From Orientallactaga sibirica (Eukaryota > Chordata > Mammalia > Rodentia > Dipodidae): DNA of 64,000 nt. The notes beneath the pieces are model-generated. The model saw nothing but the letters and a program-made list of their open reading frames with translations, made no database searches and was not told the DNA's origin. Numbering within the stretch: position 1 is the stretch's first letter; every line of letters begins with the position of its first letter. The translations under genes were made by a program, and so were the position numbers. Where the stretch lies: NCBI GenBank assembly GCA_036365145.1, contig JAEOAD010000032.1, forward strand, positions 62,001-126,000, written 5' to 3'. Of this stretch, positions 34,127 to 45,606 are shown in pieces.

Positions 34127-35566
34127 CCTGAATCCACTGGAGATGTTGCCAGGCCTAATAAGCACTCTGAGGACCAGACAATAGGAAGGGTGGAATGGAG
34201 GGAGGGTGATGGTGGGAGGGAGTGAAAGGGTGGGAGGGAGCACAAGGGTGGGGGATACAAATAGGGACCCAAAAGGAAATGATACTATAAAACTCTTTAT
34301 TCTGAACAACAAGCTAAAACATTGATCCACCAGCAGGCCCACAGAGGGAACACCTGAACCACAGGAAACTGGAGAGAACATCATGAAGACCAACCTTAAT
34401 CTTCTCCTGCTTCTCTTTCTCTTCTCTCTCTCTCCCTCTCCTCTCTATACTCACTTTTATATTATCTATGTTTTTCCTCCCTTACCTTCCTAGGCACTGA
34501 CTTATAACTCCCAGTACCAGCACGGAGTTAATTTCACAATGAGCTGCTGATCTGAGACACCTACAAGGTTTCCCAAAAAAGACAGATTTCTGTCAGAGTT
34601 CTTGATGACCCACCAAAGGTTAATGGTAAGACCCTACTGTCAAAGACAGCATACACATGTGAGACCAAACTTGGAGAGACCTGGCCAGAATCTGGAAGAG
34701 GGTCAGTCCCCAGACAGTTAGCTAGTCTAGTGCCAAAGGGTGCTACATGAGCAACTGGGGGAAAATGTCCGACATCTGTCAAAACAACTTGCAGTCTAAG
34801 ATACCCAGCAAGATACAACCTGACATAGTGCTCAAACAAGTGCAGTAGTGGCACACAGCCAATGGTGGGCAACCAACGGCTCTTGATTTGGCTAATTGAT
34901 CCACTCAGTGGAATGTAACTCATTGCTGGAACTGGGAAATAAGTTAAAACCATGTATAAAACATGAGCTCAGTCTCCAAGATCAAGATACCACCAAATAT
35001 GGGCTAGAAGAGAGCCTACGCATATAAAATTCCTATGGCCATCCCTTCTATCTAGTACTAACTTCTCTCTCCATTGGAGAATTTGCTTATCTTTTTCAGA
35101 TCGACAACGAACCTGAAGGGAGGATCAGCCAATCACACCTCACCAGAGCCCCATATGAAACCATAGAGTAATGCAGGGGACAGGCAAGAATACAGCGTTC
35201 ATGGTGATCATGGCACCAGAAATGAACTGAAGGAGATAAACACAGAGAACATCTAATTCCTACTAAGCCAGATATCCAGAGACACAGAGGCTCCCAAAAC
35301 CTCATCACTGAAGTAGAGCTAAAATGACTCCAATGGGGCTCAGGGAAATTTGAGGAAGAGGTGGTGGAAAGAATGTTAGAGCCACAAGTTGGGGCATTAT
35401 GCACAGAGACTTGGCCTATCCCCCATAGCTCTTGACTACCCCCACAACGCATGAACCACATTCCCCATTGATGAGGGTCCCTATGGAAGAGGGAGGACAG
35501 GGAGGAGGATAATGGAGTCACCACTATGAGTGTAAAATCAGAATAATATAAATAATAATTTTTAAA
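34127..35566 (+). other. L1 type B 3' UTR
   Basis: This follows the ORF2 stop and ends in an A-rich tail (aataataatttttaaaaaag). Minus-strand frames here (for example 34,561-34,953) are chance. A matching minus-strand copy lies at 48.9-50.0 kb. Confidence 0.8.
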
Positions 35567-35848
35567 AAAGAATGTAAGCTGAAGGAAGAGTAGGACTCCT
35601 TACAATGTGCTCCTCCAGACACAAAAATGGCCTGGATATCCATGACCCCACAGTGCCTGAAGACCATCATAATAGGAGGAAAAGATCATGACATCAAACT
35701 GAAAAGAGAGATTGATTGATAGGGGGAGGGGATATGATGGAGAGTGAAGTTTCAAAGGAGAATATGGGGAGAGGGAGGGAAATACCATAGTATATTGTCT
35801 ACAATTAAATAAGTTGTCAATAAAAAATTAAGAAAAAAGAATAAATGG

Positions 35849-36055
35849 CTAGAGCTAGAGAGATGGAGCAGCAGTCAAAGGCACTTGCTTGCAAAGCCTG
35901 AAAGCCCAGGTTCAGTTCCCTAGTAGCTAGCTACCTGAAGTGGTGCATGTGTCTGGAGCCCATTTGCAGTGTCAGGAGGCCCTGATTTGCCCACTCCACA
36001 CACCGCTTCTCTCTCTCCCCCCTTTTCTCATTCTCTCAATAAAAATATTTTTAAA
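35849..36055 (+). repeat. tRNA-derived SINE
   Basis: Head 'gctagagagatggagcagca', CT stretch, 'caataaaaat' tail; it starts right after the L1 target repeat. Confidence 0.85.
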
Positions 36056-36250
36056 AGAATAAGTGGCTGCTAAAGTAAAATATTAATTTAACAAGACCAA
36101 ATGAGAAAAAAAGATTATACAAGGAAGCATGAAATTGTCTTTTGCAGGAAAATGAGTGAAAATGGAGGTCATCATTTTAAGTAAAACAAGCCAGACTCAA
36201 AGGGATAAATATTACAGGTTTTATTCTATATACAGAATGTTGATTTTAAT
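36056..36250 (+). mobile_element. Degraded L1-related fragment
   Basis: 'aataagtggctgctaaag' and 'aatggaggtcatcat' resemble the L1-derived block in the duplication at 10.3 kb. Bases 36,251-36,290 are ATGT-rich. Confidence 0.4.
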
Positions 36251-36332
36251 ACATATATGTATGTATGCATGTATGTATGTATACAGAATCTAGATATTTT
36301 AAAAACTGTGTGTGTGTGTATTTATGTGTGAG

Positions 36333-36333
<1 letters not shown>

Positions 36334-36382
<49 letters not shown>
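36334..36382 (+). repeat. (TG)n microsatellite
   Basis: An uninterrupted run of about 24 TG units, preceded by imperfect TG sequence from 36,306. Confidence 0.95.
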
Positions 36383-36386
<4 letters not shown>

Positions 36387-36565
36387 GACTATGAAGGCAG
36401 ATGTGGGACTGGGAAGGGGAGTCAGCAGGACTGAGGAGGGGAGGGAGACAAGATAGGGAAATGGTGGAAGGCAAATGTAACCCAGGTACATGACATACAA
36501 GGACAAAAATGTCATAATTAAACCTACTTTGTACTATGAACATATGCTAATTTTTAAAAAGGAAT

Positions 36566-36645
36566 AAGCTAAGATCATAGTTCAGTGATGGAGCTCATTC
36601 TAAGAATACATGAGGCCAAGGGGTTAATACCACACACAAAAAAAT
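36566..36645 (+). repeat. ID-like SINE
   Basis: 'gctaagatcatagttcagtg', 'atggagctcattctaag' and an A-rich end. Confidence 0.6.
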
Positions 36646-37740
36646 CTTACTTTAATTTATTCCTTTACTAGCACTCTTCCTTTATGTAGGCCAAGCAAAT
36701 TTCCTTGATTTTCATTGTTCTGAGGAAATATTTCTCCTTGACTGAAGAAGGATAATCTTCTTGAATGAGGAGTTCCATGTCGGTAGGGGATCTGGTCAGT
36801 ATGTTAAACACTCCGTTTCCACTCTCTTCTTGTTTACATGCCCCTGGATAGAAGTCCAGGATGTTCCTGCTTCTCTAATGTAAGTGGTCCCCTGCCTTCA
36901 TACACTGGCCTCTTTCTGGATTTTCCCTTCATTGATTACCTGAAGTCTGAACATAATACGTCTAACAGAGTGTTTCTGGGGTCATTTAACCTCATGGATA
37001 TTCTTTGCACCACCTACTGTATTGGCATTAGAAGTCTATCACTTTGGGACAGTTTTAAATATTTGTGACTTAAAATAGTTCTTCTGTTCTAGTCTTTATT
37101 TTTTCTTATATTCCAATTGTAGACATTATACTTTATGAAACTCCTTCTCAAATCTGTTGCTGCTTGTTGTTTTTTTTTCTTTTGGATTCATTCTCTTTGT
37201 ATTTCAAAGGAGGAAGGTTGTGTTGACAATGAGGCCCTGGCAACATGTGTTGTTAGTTGTGTCCAGTCTCATGAGCCCATCAAAGGTATCCTTCATTTCT
37301 TCTGCAGTATTGTGATTTCTGTCTTTCTTGGAGCCTCCAGGTCTGTTACTATTACCCATGTTCCTGCATGCTGCCCACTTTTATACTAGAGCCTTTGATA
37401 TATTAATCACAGTTATTTGAAATTTCCTGTCTAATAATCCCAAAATTTACTTCTGGTAATTCTTATGAAGAATTTTTCTTATCTTTTAATAGGCCTTGAA
37501 CTTTTATATTGAGCTCCAAGTCAGGTAATGAGAGCTAAGTTAAACAGGCCTTTAGTGTAAATGCTGATGGTCATCCATGTAGGAATTGGGCTCAGTGTAA
37601 TTTTTGCTGCCAGGGGCTTCAATTTCCCTAGTGTCCTTGATTTTGTCCCCTCTGTGACCTTAAGCTTACTTCAGGATTCCCATCAGAGGCTATAATTATA
37701 GTTCTTTTGGCTATCATCTGCTTTTATTATAGTAGGTCCT
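36646..37740. other. No gene seen
   Basis: AT-rich sequence. Two frames of 76-84 codons (36,838 and 37,135) lack splice or composition support. Possibly an old decayed transposon, but I cannot name it. Confidence 0.35.
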
Positions 37741-37747
37741 CTTGATG

Positions 37748-37997
37748 TTTTTTTTTTTTTTTTATAATTTTGTTTATTTTTATTTATTTGAGAGCAACAG
37801 ACCCAGAGAGAAAGAGGCAGGAGAGAAAGAGGCAGAGAGGAAGAGAACACCAGGGCCTCCAGCAACTGCAAACAAACTCCAGATGCATGCTCCCCCTTGT
37901 GCATCTGGCTTAAATGGGTACTGGGGAATTGAGCCTCGAACCAGGGTCCTTAGGCTTCACAGGCAAGTGCTTAACCGCTAAGCCATCTCTCCAGCCC
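37748..37997 (-). repeat. tRNA-derived SINE
   Basis: T-rich start, 'ttttatttatttgagag', body and head complement 'taagccatctctccagccc'. Flanked by the target repeat CTTGATGT (37,741-37,748 and 37,998-38,005). Confidence 0.92.
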
Positions 37998-38005
37998 TTG
38001 ATGTG

Positions 38006-38750
38006 TTTTTTGGTGAGTGAGAAGAGATTGTTCCATGAGTTGATCAAACCTCTCAGTATTTAGCTGCATGTGACAGTGCTGTGAGCTTCAGTAGTGTCTC
38101 CAGCAGTTCAGCTTTCCTCCCACTCCCTGTGACGACATCATTTCTAATTCAGTGAGACAGGAAGGTGACGGAAGTTGAGAAAGGACTAGAGTACGTAAAA
38201 TATGCTTTGCCTAGATGTGATAGGCCCCTGGTAACATCTTTTTCTCTGAAGGGTATTTGTTGTGAAGACTGTGAACATATTTGATAACAACTATTATCCC
38301 CATGCTACAGCTGCAAGATCTTTCTCAGAGGTTTACCATAGTGTTCTTGGATCTAAACCCCATGGACCAGAGGGTCCTCTCTAGAGTACAGCTCCTGGGT
38401 ATGTTTTCAGTTTTCACTGTCATTTTGGTCCTCACTCACCTTCCAGTAACAACCAGTTCATGGTTGCTAAGCAGCTCTCAGTGTATATCTCTGCAGGAGT
38501 CTGTCTCTTCAGACTTGCAGGTAGCAGTGTGCTCTGAACTTCATTTGATATTTAGTCCAAGAAAAGTCATTAGAGGAAAAAATAAAAAAAAAATCATGCA
38601 TTTTCAGTTGGTTCAGTTTTTTTTTTTTTTTTTTTTTTTTTTTATGGTAAGGACAGGAGTGACATCTTCCATCTTCTCCCCACAGAGAAGCTAAAATCAG
38701 AGATCTTTTCAATATTAACCCAAACACAAGAGTTTCATTAAAAGTCTTGT
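38006..38750. other. No gene seen; long T run
   Basis: It contains a T-run at 38,618-38,643. A 137-codon frame (38,281-38,694) ends in the T-run and looks like chance. Confidence 0.35.
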
Positions 38751-38751
38751 C

Positions 38752-38945
38752 GAGGACTACAGAGATGGCTCAGCAGCTAAAGTGTTTGCTTACAAAACCG
38801 GATGGCTGCGGTCAGTTTCCCAGTATACACATAAAGCTAAATGTACAAAGTAGTACATGTACCTGGAGTTCATATGTAGTGGAAGGAGGCCCTGGAACAC
38901 CCATATACCTCTCTCTACTGGAAAATAAATAAATAACAAAAAATT
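38752..38945 (+). repeat. tRNA-derived SINE, diverged
   Basis: Head 'ggactacagagatggctcag', then 'acctggagttcatatgtagt' and an 'aaataaataaataac' tail. Confidence 0.8.
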
Positions 38946-39261
38946 TTTTAAAGGTCTTGGTGAAAAGAAAAAAAATGGCTAAGTGTGACTGTGCATATGA
39001 ACACTCTCAGATGAGAAGGCAGAGGAAGAGTACAAATTTAAAATCCTCTCCCTTCCAAAAAGTGCAGTCACAAGGCATTTCAAAACCACAAGGACTGTCC
39101 AAGTTGTAGAAGCATTGTCCTTAGAACCTGTGTTGGGGTACAGATGAGGTACCACAAAACTTAAGTGCTTAGATATAGCATTTCAGAACAGAAAATCCAC
39201 AGCCTTCCTGGAGAGGGGCCTGGTTTCATGCCCCACTTACTCTGTCCCCTGGACAATTTTT

Positions 39262-39640
39262 TTCTGTATTGATAATGATAGGGTCCAAAAATTGTTGAAG
39301 GGAGACTCAGACTCATATAGCATGTAAAAACATAGAGCGTTTAATGTGCAGAGGAGTCCAGAATACAGGGGTCCACCATTTACACTAAATGGTGATGATG
39401 GGAAGAGCTTGCAGGCTCCTTTTTAAGCACAGCTAAACAAAGACCTCTGACATAATTGGCTAATTTGCATGATATAGTACTTATGCACTCCTGACTAGTT
39501 ATAATTTCATGCTCGTGGGCTAAAGGAGGCTAAGGGAGGGGGCTGTAGGGAAGGTAAGGTTTCCTAATGCGGCCAGTAAAGAACTGTTCGGTTCACAGTT
39601 TGAGGGGTCAGCCCATGGTTCTGTGACCATGGTGAGGCAG
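39262..39640 (-). mobile_element. LTR-like repeat, minus strand, related to 58.75-59.32 kb
   Basis: The minus strand has blocks close to the copy at 58.75-59.32 kb: 'gcaaattagccaatta' against 'tcaaattagccaatca', 'gctctatgtttttacatgct' against 'gctctatgcttttacatact', and 'caatttttggaccc'. The LTR 3' side lies near 39,270; the other boundary is approximate. Confidence 0.6.
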
Positions 39641-39907
39641 AACATCAATGCAGCAATGAAACAGAACTGTTCACCTCCCAACAGTCAGGAAGCAGCAGAA
39701 AGAGAGACAGGAAAGGTCAGGAACCAGATCCTCCCAAGGAACTGCCTCCAGTGACCTACTTTCTCCATCTGGCTGATACCTGATAAACTTCCCACCACAT
39801 ACCAACACAGTGCCGCCAGCTGGGAGTCAAGGGTTCATCACATTAGCCTGTGGGAGACATTGTTATATTGTTCAAATTATAACAATGACTCAGAGAAAAT
39901 AAGCCTC

Positions 39908-40150
39908 ATTGGACTGGAGAGAGAGCTTGGTGATTAAAGGAGCTTACGGGAAAATAAGTCTGGCAAGATGGTACATGCCTGTATACCCAGCATTCAAGGG
40001 ACTGAGGCCGGAAGACAGAAAGTTTGCAGGCTACCTGGACTACATAGCTGAGTTCCAGGCCATCCTGAGCTCCAATGTGAGAGACCTTCCCTCAAAAATT
40101 ATTATGCTATATTGTCTATATTTACCAAGGTTGTCAATAAAAAGTTAAAA
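39908..40150 (+). repeat. B4/B1-like SINE followed by a short L1 3' tail
   Basis: An ID-like head (ctggagagagagcttggtga) and B1-like second half (ggactacatagctgagttcc). From 40,110 the sequence 'tattgtctatatttacc' to 'caataaaaagttaa' matches the 3' tip of the type A L1. Confidence 0.55.
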
Positions 40151-40802
40151 AAGGGAGAGAGAATGCACAATAGTGAAAGAGGGGGTGCAAACAAAATCCT
40201 AACTAGAGGAAAATATAAAACAGAAAGAAAACAAAAGGAATAAAAAAAAACCCCACAAAATATACAGCATACAACATTTTTCAATATAGCCTTCTTTATG
40301 GTAGTGATAAATTAGAAGCAAACTAAATGTACTAAGTTACAGGAATGTTTAGTTAACTTATTGCATGCATATCTATGCCTATGCCATGGAATATTATTCC
40401 GTCATTTAAAAGAATAATTATGAAGACTATATAGCATTGGAGAATAATATTCATGAGTCAAATTAAAAGGCCAAGGAAGAATCTACATATTCTGTGCAAT
40501 TATAATTATGTAAAAATATAGATGCATACAGAAAGATATAAAAGAATATTCAACAAGGATAGTAACTATGTTAATAGGGGTAGGAATACTTTTTGGTTCT
40601 TTTTAAATTTCCATAATATAATTTACATTGATTTAAAATAAAAGGAAGCCCTTTATAAGTGTAAATAAACAGTCACAAGTCTAAACTCAGCTTCTAGAAT
40701 ATCTTGGTGCTATTTAGCTCCAATGGTTTCTACTCTGGGTTTAATTTCTCATGCTCACAGGATATTTTAGAAACAAATAATTTTCTCTTTTCATTTCAGA
40801 TA
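40151..40802. other. AT-rich stretch, no gene seen
   Basis: No splice-supported frames and no clear repeat. Confidence 0.4.
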
Positions 40803-40817
40803 AAATGAAGGAAGCAA

Positions 40818-41036
40818 GGGCTGGAGAGATGGCTTAGCAGTTAAGTGCTTGCTTGTGAGGCCTAAGGACCCTGGTTTGAGGCTTGATTCCCCAGTACCCA
40901 CGTAAGCCAGATGCACAAGGTGGCACATGCATCTGGAGTTCGTTGGCAGTGACTGGAGGCCCTGGTGTGCCCATTCTCTTTCTCTCTCTCTGCCTCTCTC
41001 TCTCTCTCTGTCAAATAAATAAATAAAAATAAAAAA
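40818..41036 (+). repeat. tRNA-derived SINE
   Basis: A complete copy with head, CT stretch and A tail. The target repeat 'AAGGAAGCAA' flanks it (about 40,808-40,817 and 41,043-41,052). Confidence 0.93.
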
Positions 41037-41267
41037 AAAATAAAGGAAGCAATTTTGTTCCCTAAAGGAATATTTTGACCTCCACATTGAATACCATTCT
41101 CCTAAAGAGAGACCCTGGCTCCTCTGTGAGCAGGCACGTGTACTCACAGGGATACACAGAGCTGTGCTGTCCTCTCTTCTTCCACCTTGCTCTCCTTTCA
41201 GCAGATGATGGAGGATTTGAGAGCCTAGAGACTGAGCTTCCCGGTCAAGCAAAATGAAGTGAACTGG

Positions 41268-41512
41268 ACTGGGGAGATGGCTTAGCGGTTAAGGCGCCTG
41301 CCTGCTAAGCCTATTCTCCAGGTCCCACGTTTAGCCAGATGCAAAGTGACGCAAGGGTGCAATGACGCACGTGACCACAAGGAGGTGCACACATCTGGAT
41401 TTCATTCACAGTAGCTGAGAGACTGCTGGTGTGCCCATTTCTGTCTACCTCTCCCTCTCTGTCTGTCTCTCTCTGCGTCTCTCTCCAAAAATAAATAAAA
41501 TAATTAAAAAAA
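41268..41512 (+). repeat. tRNA-derived SINE, long variant
   Basis: Head 'ctggggagatggcttagcgg', the extra segment 'gggtgcaatgacgcacgtga', CT stretch and A tail. Related flanking words (gtgaact / atgaact) suggest a short target repeat. Confidence 0.88.
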
Positions 41513-41906
41513 TGAACTATCTACTGAGCAGTCCTAGTCCTTGACCAAATGTTCCATTCAAATGAGCTGAGTTGAGATATAAAATGCTTGAGATGAAATG
41601 CTTATAGGTAATTCCATGCCAGACAAGTGAACACATGAATTACCACTGGAATGATGAGTTAGCAAATATGTCCAGAAGACATTTTGCACATGCTGTAATA
41701 TAAAACACCTGTAGAGATACAGAGACTTGTTCCTACCAATGCCTAATATATAAATATAACAACTACCTCCATAGCCTAAGAGTATGAAAAAAATAATGAC
41801 CTCTTGTTGGAGCACCTGCCAGCCTGCACTCCCGTATCTTTCCCATCTCCTTCAGACCCATGCAAAGAATGGACTATGCGCACAAGCTCTCCTCTTCCTC
41901 CCACAG

Positions 41907-42036
41907 GAGAACTCAGCAGAGCAGTTTGCAATTTATCTGCAGGACCTGACCAGCTCAAGATTCCAGGGCAGAAAGATGCACAGCAAGTACACACAGGCTG
42001 GTGATAGACTCTTTTCTAGAGAGTGTTCACTAGCAG
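41907..42036 (+). other. Exon-like segment, status unknown
   Basis: An acceptor-like run (ctcttcctcccacag) and donor gcag|gtaaat bracket 130 nt open in one frame (NSAEQFAIYLQDLTSS near the start). A related stretch at about 45,290-45,440 shares 'ggctggtgat' plus 'gactc' and 'ggcaaat' but not the open frame. It is therefore more likely an unnamed repeat than a gene. Confidence 0.2.
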
Positions 42037-42064
42037 GTAAATGACACATTTCCTTAAGAGAAAC

Positions 42065-42376
42065 ATGTTTTCTCTATCACACCCTCCAACACTCAGGGAC
42101 CATTGTGGAAGAGGTGCAGAAAGAATTGTAAGAGCCAAAGAAATAGAAGAGGGTTTGCAATACTGTCTTCCAGACACAGGTGGTGACTCATGACCTCACA
42201 GTCCCTGAGGCTACTGAGGGTACCTATACAAGACCTACATAATGATGGCATCAAAATGGATGACAGACTAGTTGAAAAGAAAAAAATTAATGGAGAGGGA
42301 ATATGGGGGATGGTGGTGGGAGGGAATTATGATGATACTATATTTTCAATATGTACAGGGGTCATCAATAACATTT
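42065..42376 (+). mobile_element. L1 type A 3' UTR fragment
   Basis: 'ctatcacaccctccaacact', 'ggaccattgtggaagaggtg' and 'catcaataacattttt' match the type A L1 3' end. Confidence 0.7.
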
Positions 42377-42540
42377 TTTTGTTTTGTTTTGTTTTTCTGT
42401 TTTTTGAGGAGGTAGGGTTTCACTGTAGCTCAAGATGACCTGTAATTCACTATGTAGTCTCAGGTGGCCTCAAACTCATGTCGATCCTCCTACCTCTGCC
42501 TCCCAAGTGCTGGAAGTAAGGGTGTGTGCTACCACACCCG
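42377..42540 (-). repeat. B1 SINE
   Basis: Complement of B1: T/GTTTT tail, 'ggtagggtttcactgtagct', 'cctctgcctcccaagtgctg', ending 'accacacccgg'. Confidence 0.92.
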
Positions 42541-43330
42541 GAAAAAGTTATTTTTAAAAAGCCACATGTCTGAGGATTCTAAGTTCCTCCAGGAGGGATC
42601 AGCTGCTTCAAGGTTGCCATACTGCTTGTGTGGATGACTGGATACCAGTGAGAATTCCTCTGTGAGATGTTTCCTCAGCTTACATTCCCTCCCTGGATTG
42701 GTTTTGTTTCTGTTGTTCAAGGCACTTTCTTCATTTTTCTGTAGGAGTGTCTTTTCTCTAAGCCTTTAAACATTGGCCTCCCTTAACTCGCTAGAACTCA
42801 CATGGTTCTCCTGGGTAGTGTCATTCATTTTGATGATTCCAACTCCCATGTACCCAATGATAATTTAAAGACATGTATCCTGAGCCTGGCCTGTCTTCTT
42901 ACTTTTAGCATTTGTGTGGTCAACTTTGAGACACCTTCCTTGAATGTTCCAATGAATACCTTGGACATGTATATGCATGGATCATTTACGTTAGCCTTCT
43001 TCTTCCAAACCACTAATTCCTCCAATATTCCTTGTATTTAAGTATGAAGCCTGGGTGCCATCTTTGATGTTTTTCTTCCTCATTATAACCAATCACCATC
43101 TTCTCTTGATTCTACTTAACTAAACCTCATACTAATTACCCAGTACTCCATTGCCCCTGCCAAAGTTCAAGGCTTTGTAATTACACTGATGTCTTTTCAG
43201 TAGTCTCACAGCTCGTAGTCTCCGTTTCCAGTCTTGTTTCTGTCTGTCTTCCATATTTGCATCAGAGTAATTCTGTCAGTCCTCGGAATACTTTAGTAAC
43301 TTTTCCTTACAAGCAACAATGAACAAATAT
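42541..43330. other. No gene seen
   Basis: Short chance frames only. Bases 43,080-43,300 resemble old decayed interspersed repeat, family not identified. Confidence 0.35.
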
Positions 43331-43335
43331 AGAAG

Positions 43336-43475
43336 GGGCCTGGGGAGATGGCTCAGTTAAAGGTGCTTGCTTGCAAAGCCTGTAGTCCCAGATTCAATTC
43401 CTCAACAACCTCATAAAGCTGGACAGGCATTTGTAGCAGCAAGAGACCCTGGAGCAAGCATGAACACGCATGTAT

Positions 43476-43526
<51 letters not shown>
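43336..43526 (+). repeat. tRNA-derived SINE, 3'-altered, running into (CA)n
   Basis: Head 'gcctggggagatggctcagt', body to about 43,470, then about 24 CA units (43,478-43,526). Confidence 0.8.
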
Positions 43527-43528
<2 letters not shown>

Positions 43529-43688
43529 TTTTTTCTTTTTTTTGGTTTTCTGAGGTAGGGTCTCACTCAAGTTGAGGTTGACCTGTAATTCACTCTGTAG
43601 TCTCAGGGTGGCCTCAAACTCATGGTGATCCTCCTACCTCTGCCTCCTGAGTGCTGGGATTAAAGGCATGTGTCACCACACCCCGCTA
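43527..43688 (-). repeat. B1 SINE
   Basis: Complement of a B1: 'gaggtagggtctcactcaag' to 'gtcaccacaccccgc'. Confidence 0.92.
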
Positions 43689-43806
43689 GAATTTTTTTTT
43701 AAACAAATAGAAGCAATAACTAGAATAGAAAATCACCCTCTCTGGGTAAACACACAAATGATCCCAACCCAGGTGGCTGAGGCAGGATCATCAAGAATTT
43801 TAGGTT

Positions 43807-44021
43807 AGGGCTGCAGATATGGCTTAGCTGTTAAGACACTTGCCTGCAAAGCCAAAGGACCCAGGTTCGACTCCCCAGGACCCACATAAGCCAGATTCAC
43901 AAGTGGGTGCACTCATCTGGAGTTCATTTGCAGTGGCTGGAGTCCCTGGCATGCCCATTCTCTCTCTCTCTACTTGCCTAGTTCTGTCTCTCTCAAATAA
44001 ATAAAATAAAATATTAAAAAA
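43807..44021 (+). repeat. tRNA-derived SINE
   Basis: Complete copy. Target repeat AAGAATTTTAGG on both sides (about 43,793-43,804 and 44,023-44,034). Confidence 0.93.
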
Positions 44022-44035
44022 AAAGAATTTTAGGC

Positions 44036-45600
44036 TAGCCTGGGATGCATAGTAGGACTCTGTCTCAACAATATTCACACCACAGCACATTTTTATATGC
44101 ACACACACTTACATACATACACATACACTCACCCACAGATGCACACAAAGGCCCATGAACAATTTTCTGGTATTTTATTAATAGATGTAAGACTAAAATC
44201 CAAGTTCCTTGATTCTCAGACCACTGGTCTTTATTGAATCAATGCAATTTTGATCCATTCATTGGACTCTCAAGTAATGGCATATAACATGTTATGACAT
44301 GTAATAAGTTAAATCAAAGAATCAACTCAATTTCATCATCAGCTTAATCAAAATTTCTGTCAGGATATATAGTACCCTATAATGGTATATGTCACCAAAT
44401 GAGATGGAGGACTCTGAACTCATTCATCTCAAATGCAAACACTGCAATCAATTTTCATGAAGACACGATGGATACATTTATGCGCATTTACAGAAGGCAC
44501 ACCCCTGCTCTTAGTGGTCCTGTTGCAATCCTGTTTAAATCCTAAAGTGAAAATGTATATCACGGTGAAGAATTACTGGTGCTTACATGAGGCAACTTGG
44601 CACACCTTCTTAATATATTCACAAACAGGGATTTGATTCTTTTATTAGTAGTTCAGAAAGGTTTCATTAATATTCACTATTTAAAATGTGCCATTCTCAA
44701 TTTTGCCTAATTTCCCATGGGGGAATAGATTTTCATGAGAATATTCCCAGGGGGTGAATGACTTGAATAACATGGTATCTGGGAAAATGGCAAAGAAATG
44801 GCTTATAGGCTTAGGCTTTGGCAAAGAGTTGAAGTAGCTTTCTTTATAGACAAGTGTTAACCCTGTTCATTTCAGTAGATTGAGATATGGTCGCTTCTGT
44901 ATATATGTATGTTCACAATTCTTTGAGTCCTGCTAACTTGCATTCACAAGTGAAAGTTCTTGAAACTGAAAAAAAAAAATGTTCTTGAAACCTTTAGAAG
45001 CTACTGCTTTGGTAAAGAGAGCAGAATGGATATAGACAGATGAAACTGGAGGTAAATGAAGTGTGAATAGTGAAATTCTCAACTTCTAAATCTCACTCTC
45101 TCCTCTCTTTCTTCCTTCCAAAGGCAGTCATAAGGTCTGGCTTCTGTTTATTTTTTAATAGCAACTTGAGGCAGCAGAAGAGGAAACTTCACCGCGTGAG
45201 GAAAAGAGCTGATAAAAGCCACGGGAGCAGACAAGCAGTTGTAGGGCCAAGAAGGCTGTAATCCCACCGAAAGCTTTTCCTCACAGGGTGCTGGAGAACA
45301 GGGGCGCACCCTGCCATTCACATGCAGCAGCATGGCACCACACGCAGAACTGCTGGGACAGAGTGGAGGCAATCATACATACACACGGCTGGTGATTGAC
45401 TCTCCTCTGGAAATCGTTCACAATCAGGCAAATAGCTCTCTTCCTTGAAAACACCATGTTGGTGGATTCCAGTTTCTTAAAGAAGGAGCTTCTTGTCTGA
45501 GAGGTGCAACATAAATACTTCTACAGGAAGAATTGTGCACTAAACATGACCTGGTTTCTTTTAAAGACAATCCTCAAGAATTCCACTGTGCTAACTATTT
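44036..45600. other. No gene seen
   Basis: Mostly unique AT-rich DNA. The stretch at 45,150-45,440 is related in part to 41,850-42,050. Confidence 0.4.
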
Positions 45601-45606
45601 GGGCGT

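Larger units (their letters stand above)
28598..35566 (+). mobile_element. L1 retrotransposon of a second lineage (type B), inserted in the type A L1
   Basis: It is flanked by a perfect 12-bp repeat AAAGAATGTAAG (28,586-28,597 and 35,567-35,578) in the type A 3' UTR. It has a long 5' UTR with 90-bp monomers, a damaged ORF1, an ORF2 lacking its endonuclease part, and a 3' UTR (34,127-35,566) unlike that of type A but matching the minus-strand fragment at 48.9-50.0 kb. It is nearly 7.0 kb long including a 389-bp solo LTR. Confidence 0.9.
21075..35832 (+). mobile_element. Full-length L1 retrotransposon (type A) with four nested later insertions
   Basis: The 5' end 'acttctagttaagatggtgg' follows a target repeat AAAAAAGAACAAATGG (ending 21,074). 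The same repeat, AAAAAAGAATAAATGG with one difference, follows the poly-A end at 35,833-35,848. Order: 5' UTR (21,075-22,111, no monomer array), ORF1, ORF2, long 3' UTR. Interruptions: a SINE in ORF2 (25,447-25,665), a solo LTR in the 3' UTR (27,751-28,153), and a type B L1 in the 3' UTR (28,598-35,566), itself holding a MaLR-like LTR. Without these the element is about 7.1 kb, normal for a full-length L1. Both ORFs are broken. Confidence 0.9.

Noticed and set aside
34561..35524. Minus-strand frames of 130 and 142 codons, with similar plus-strand frames at 49,097-49,887.
   Set aside because: Both are the complement of the L1 type B 3' UTR; the resemblance is repeat homology, not a gene family.
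38281..38694. A 137-codon plus-strand frame.
   Set aside because: It ends in a poly-T run coding for poly-Phe, has no splice signals, and no recognisable domain.
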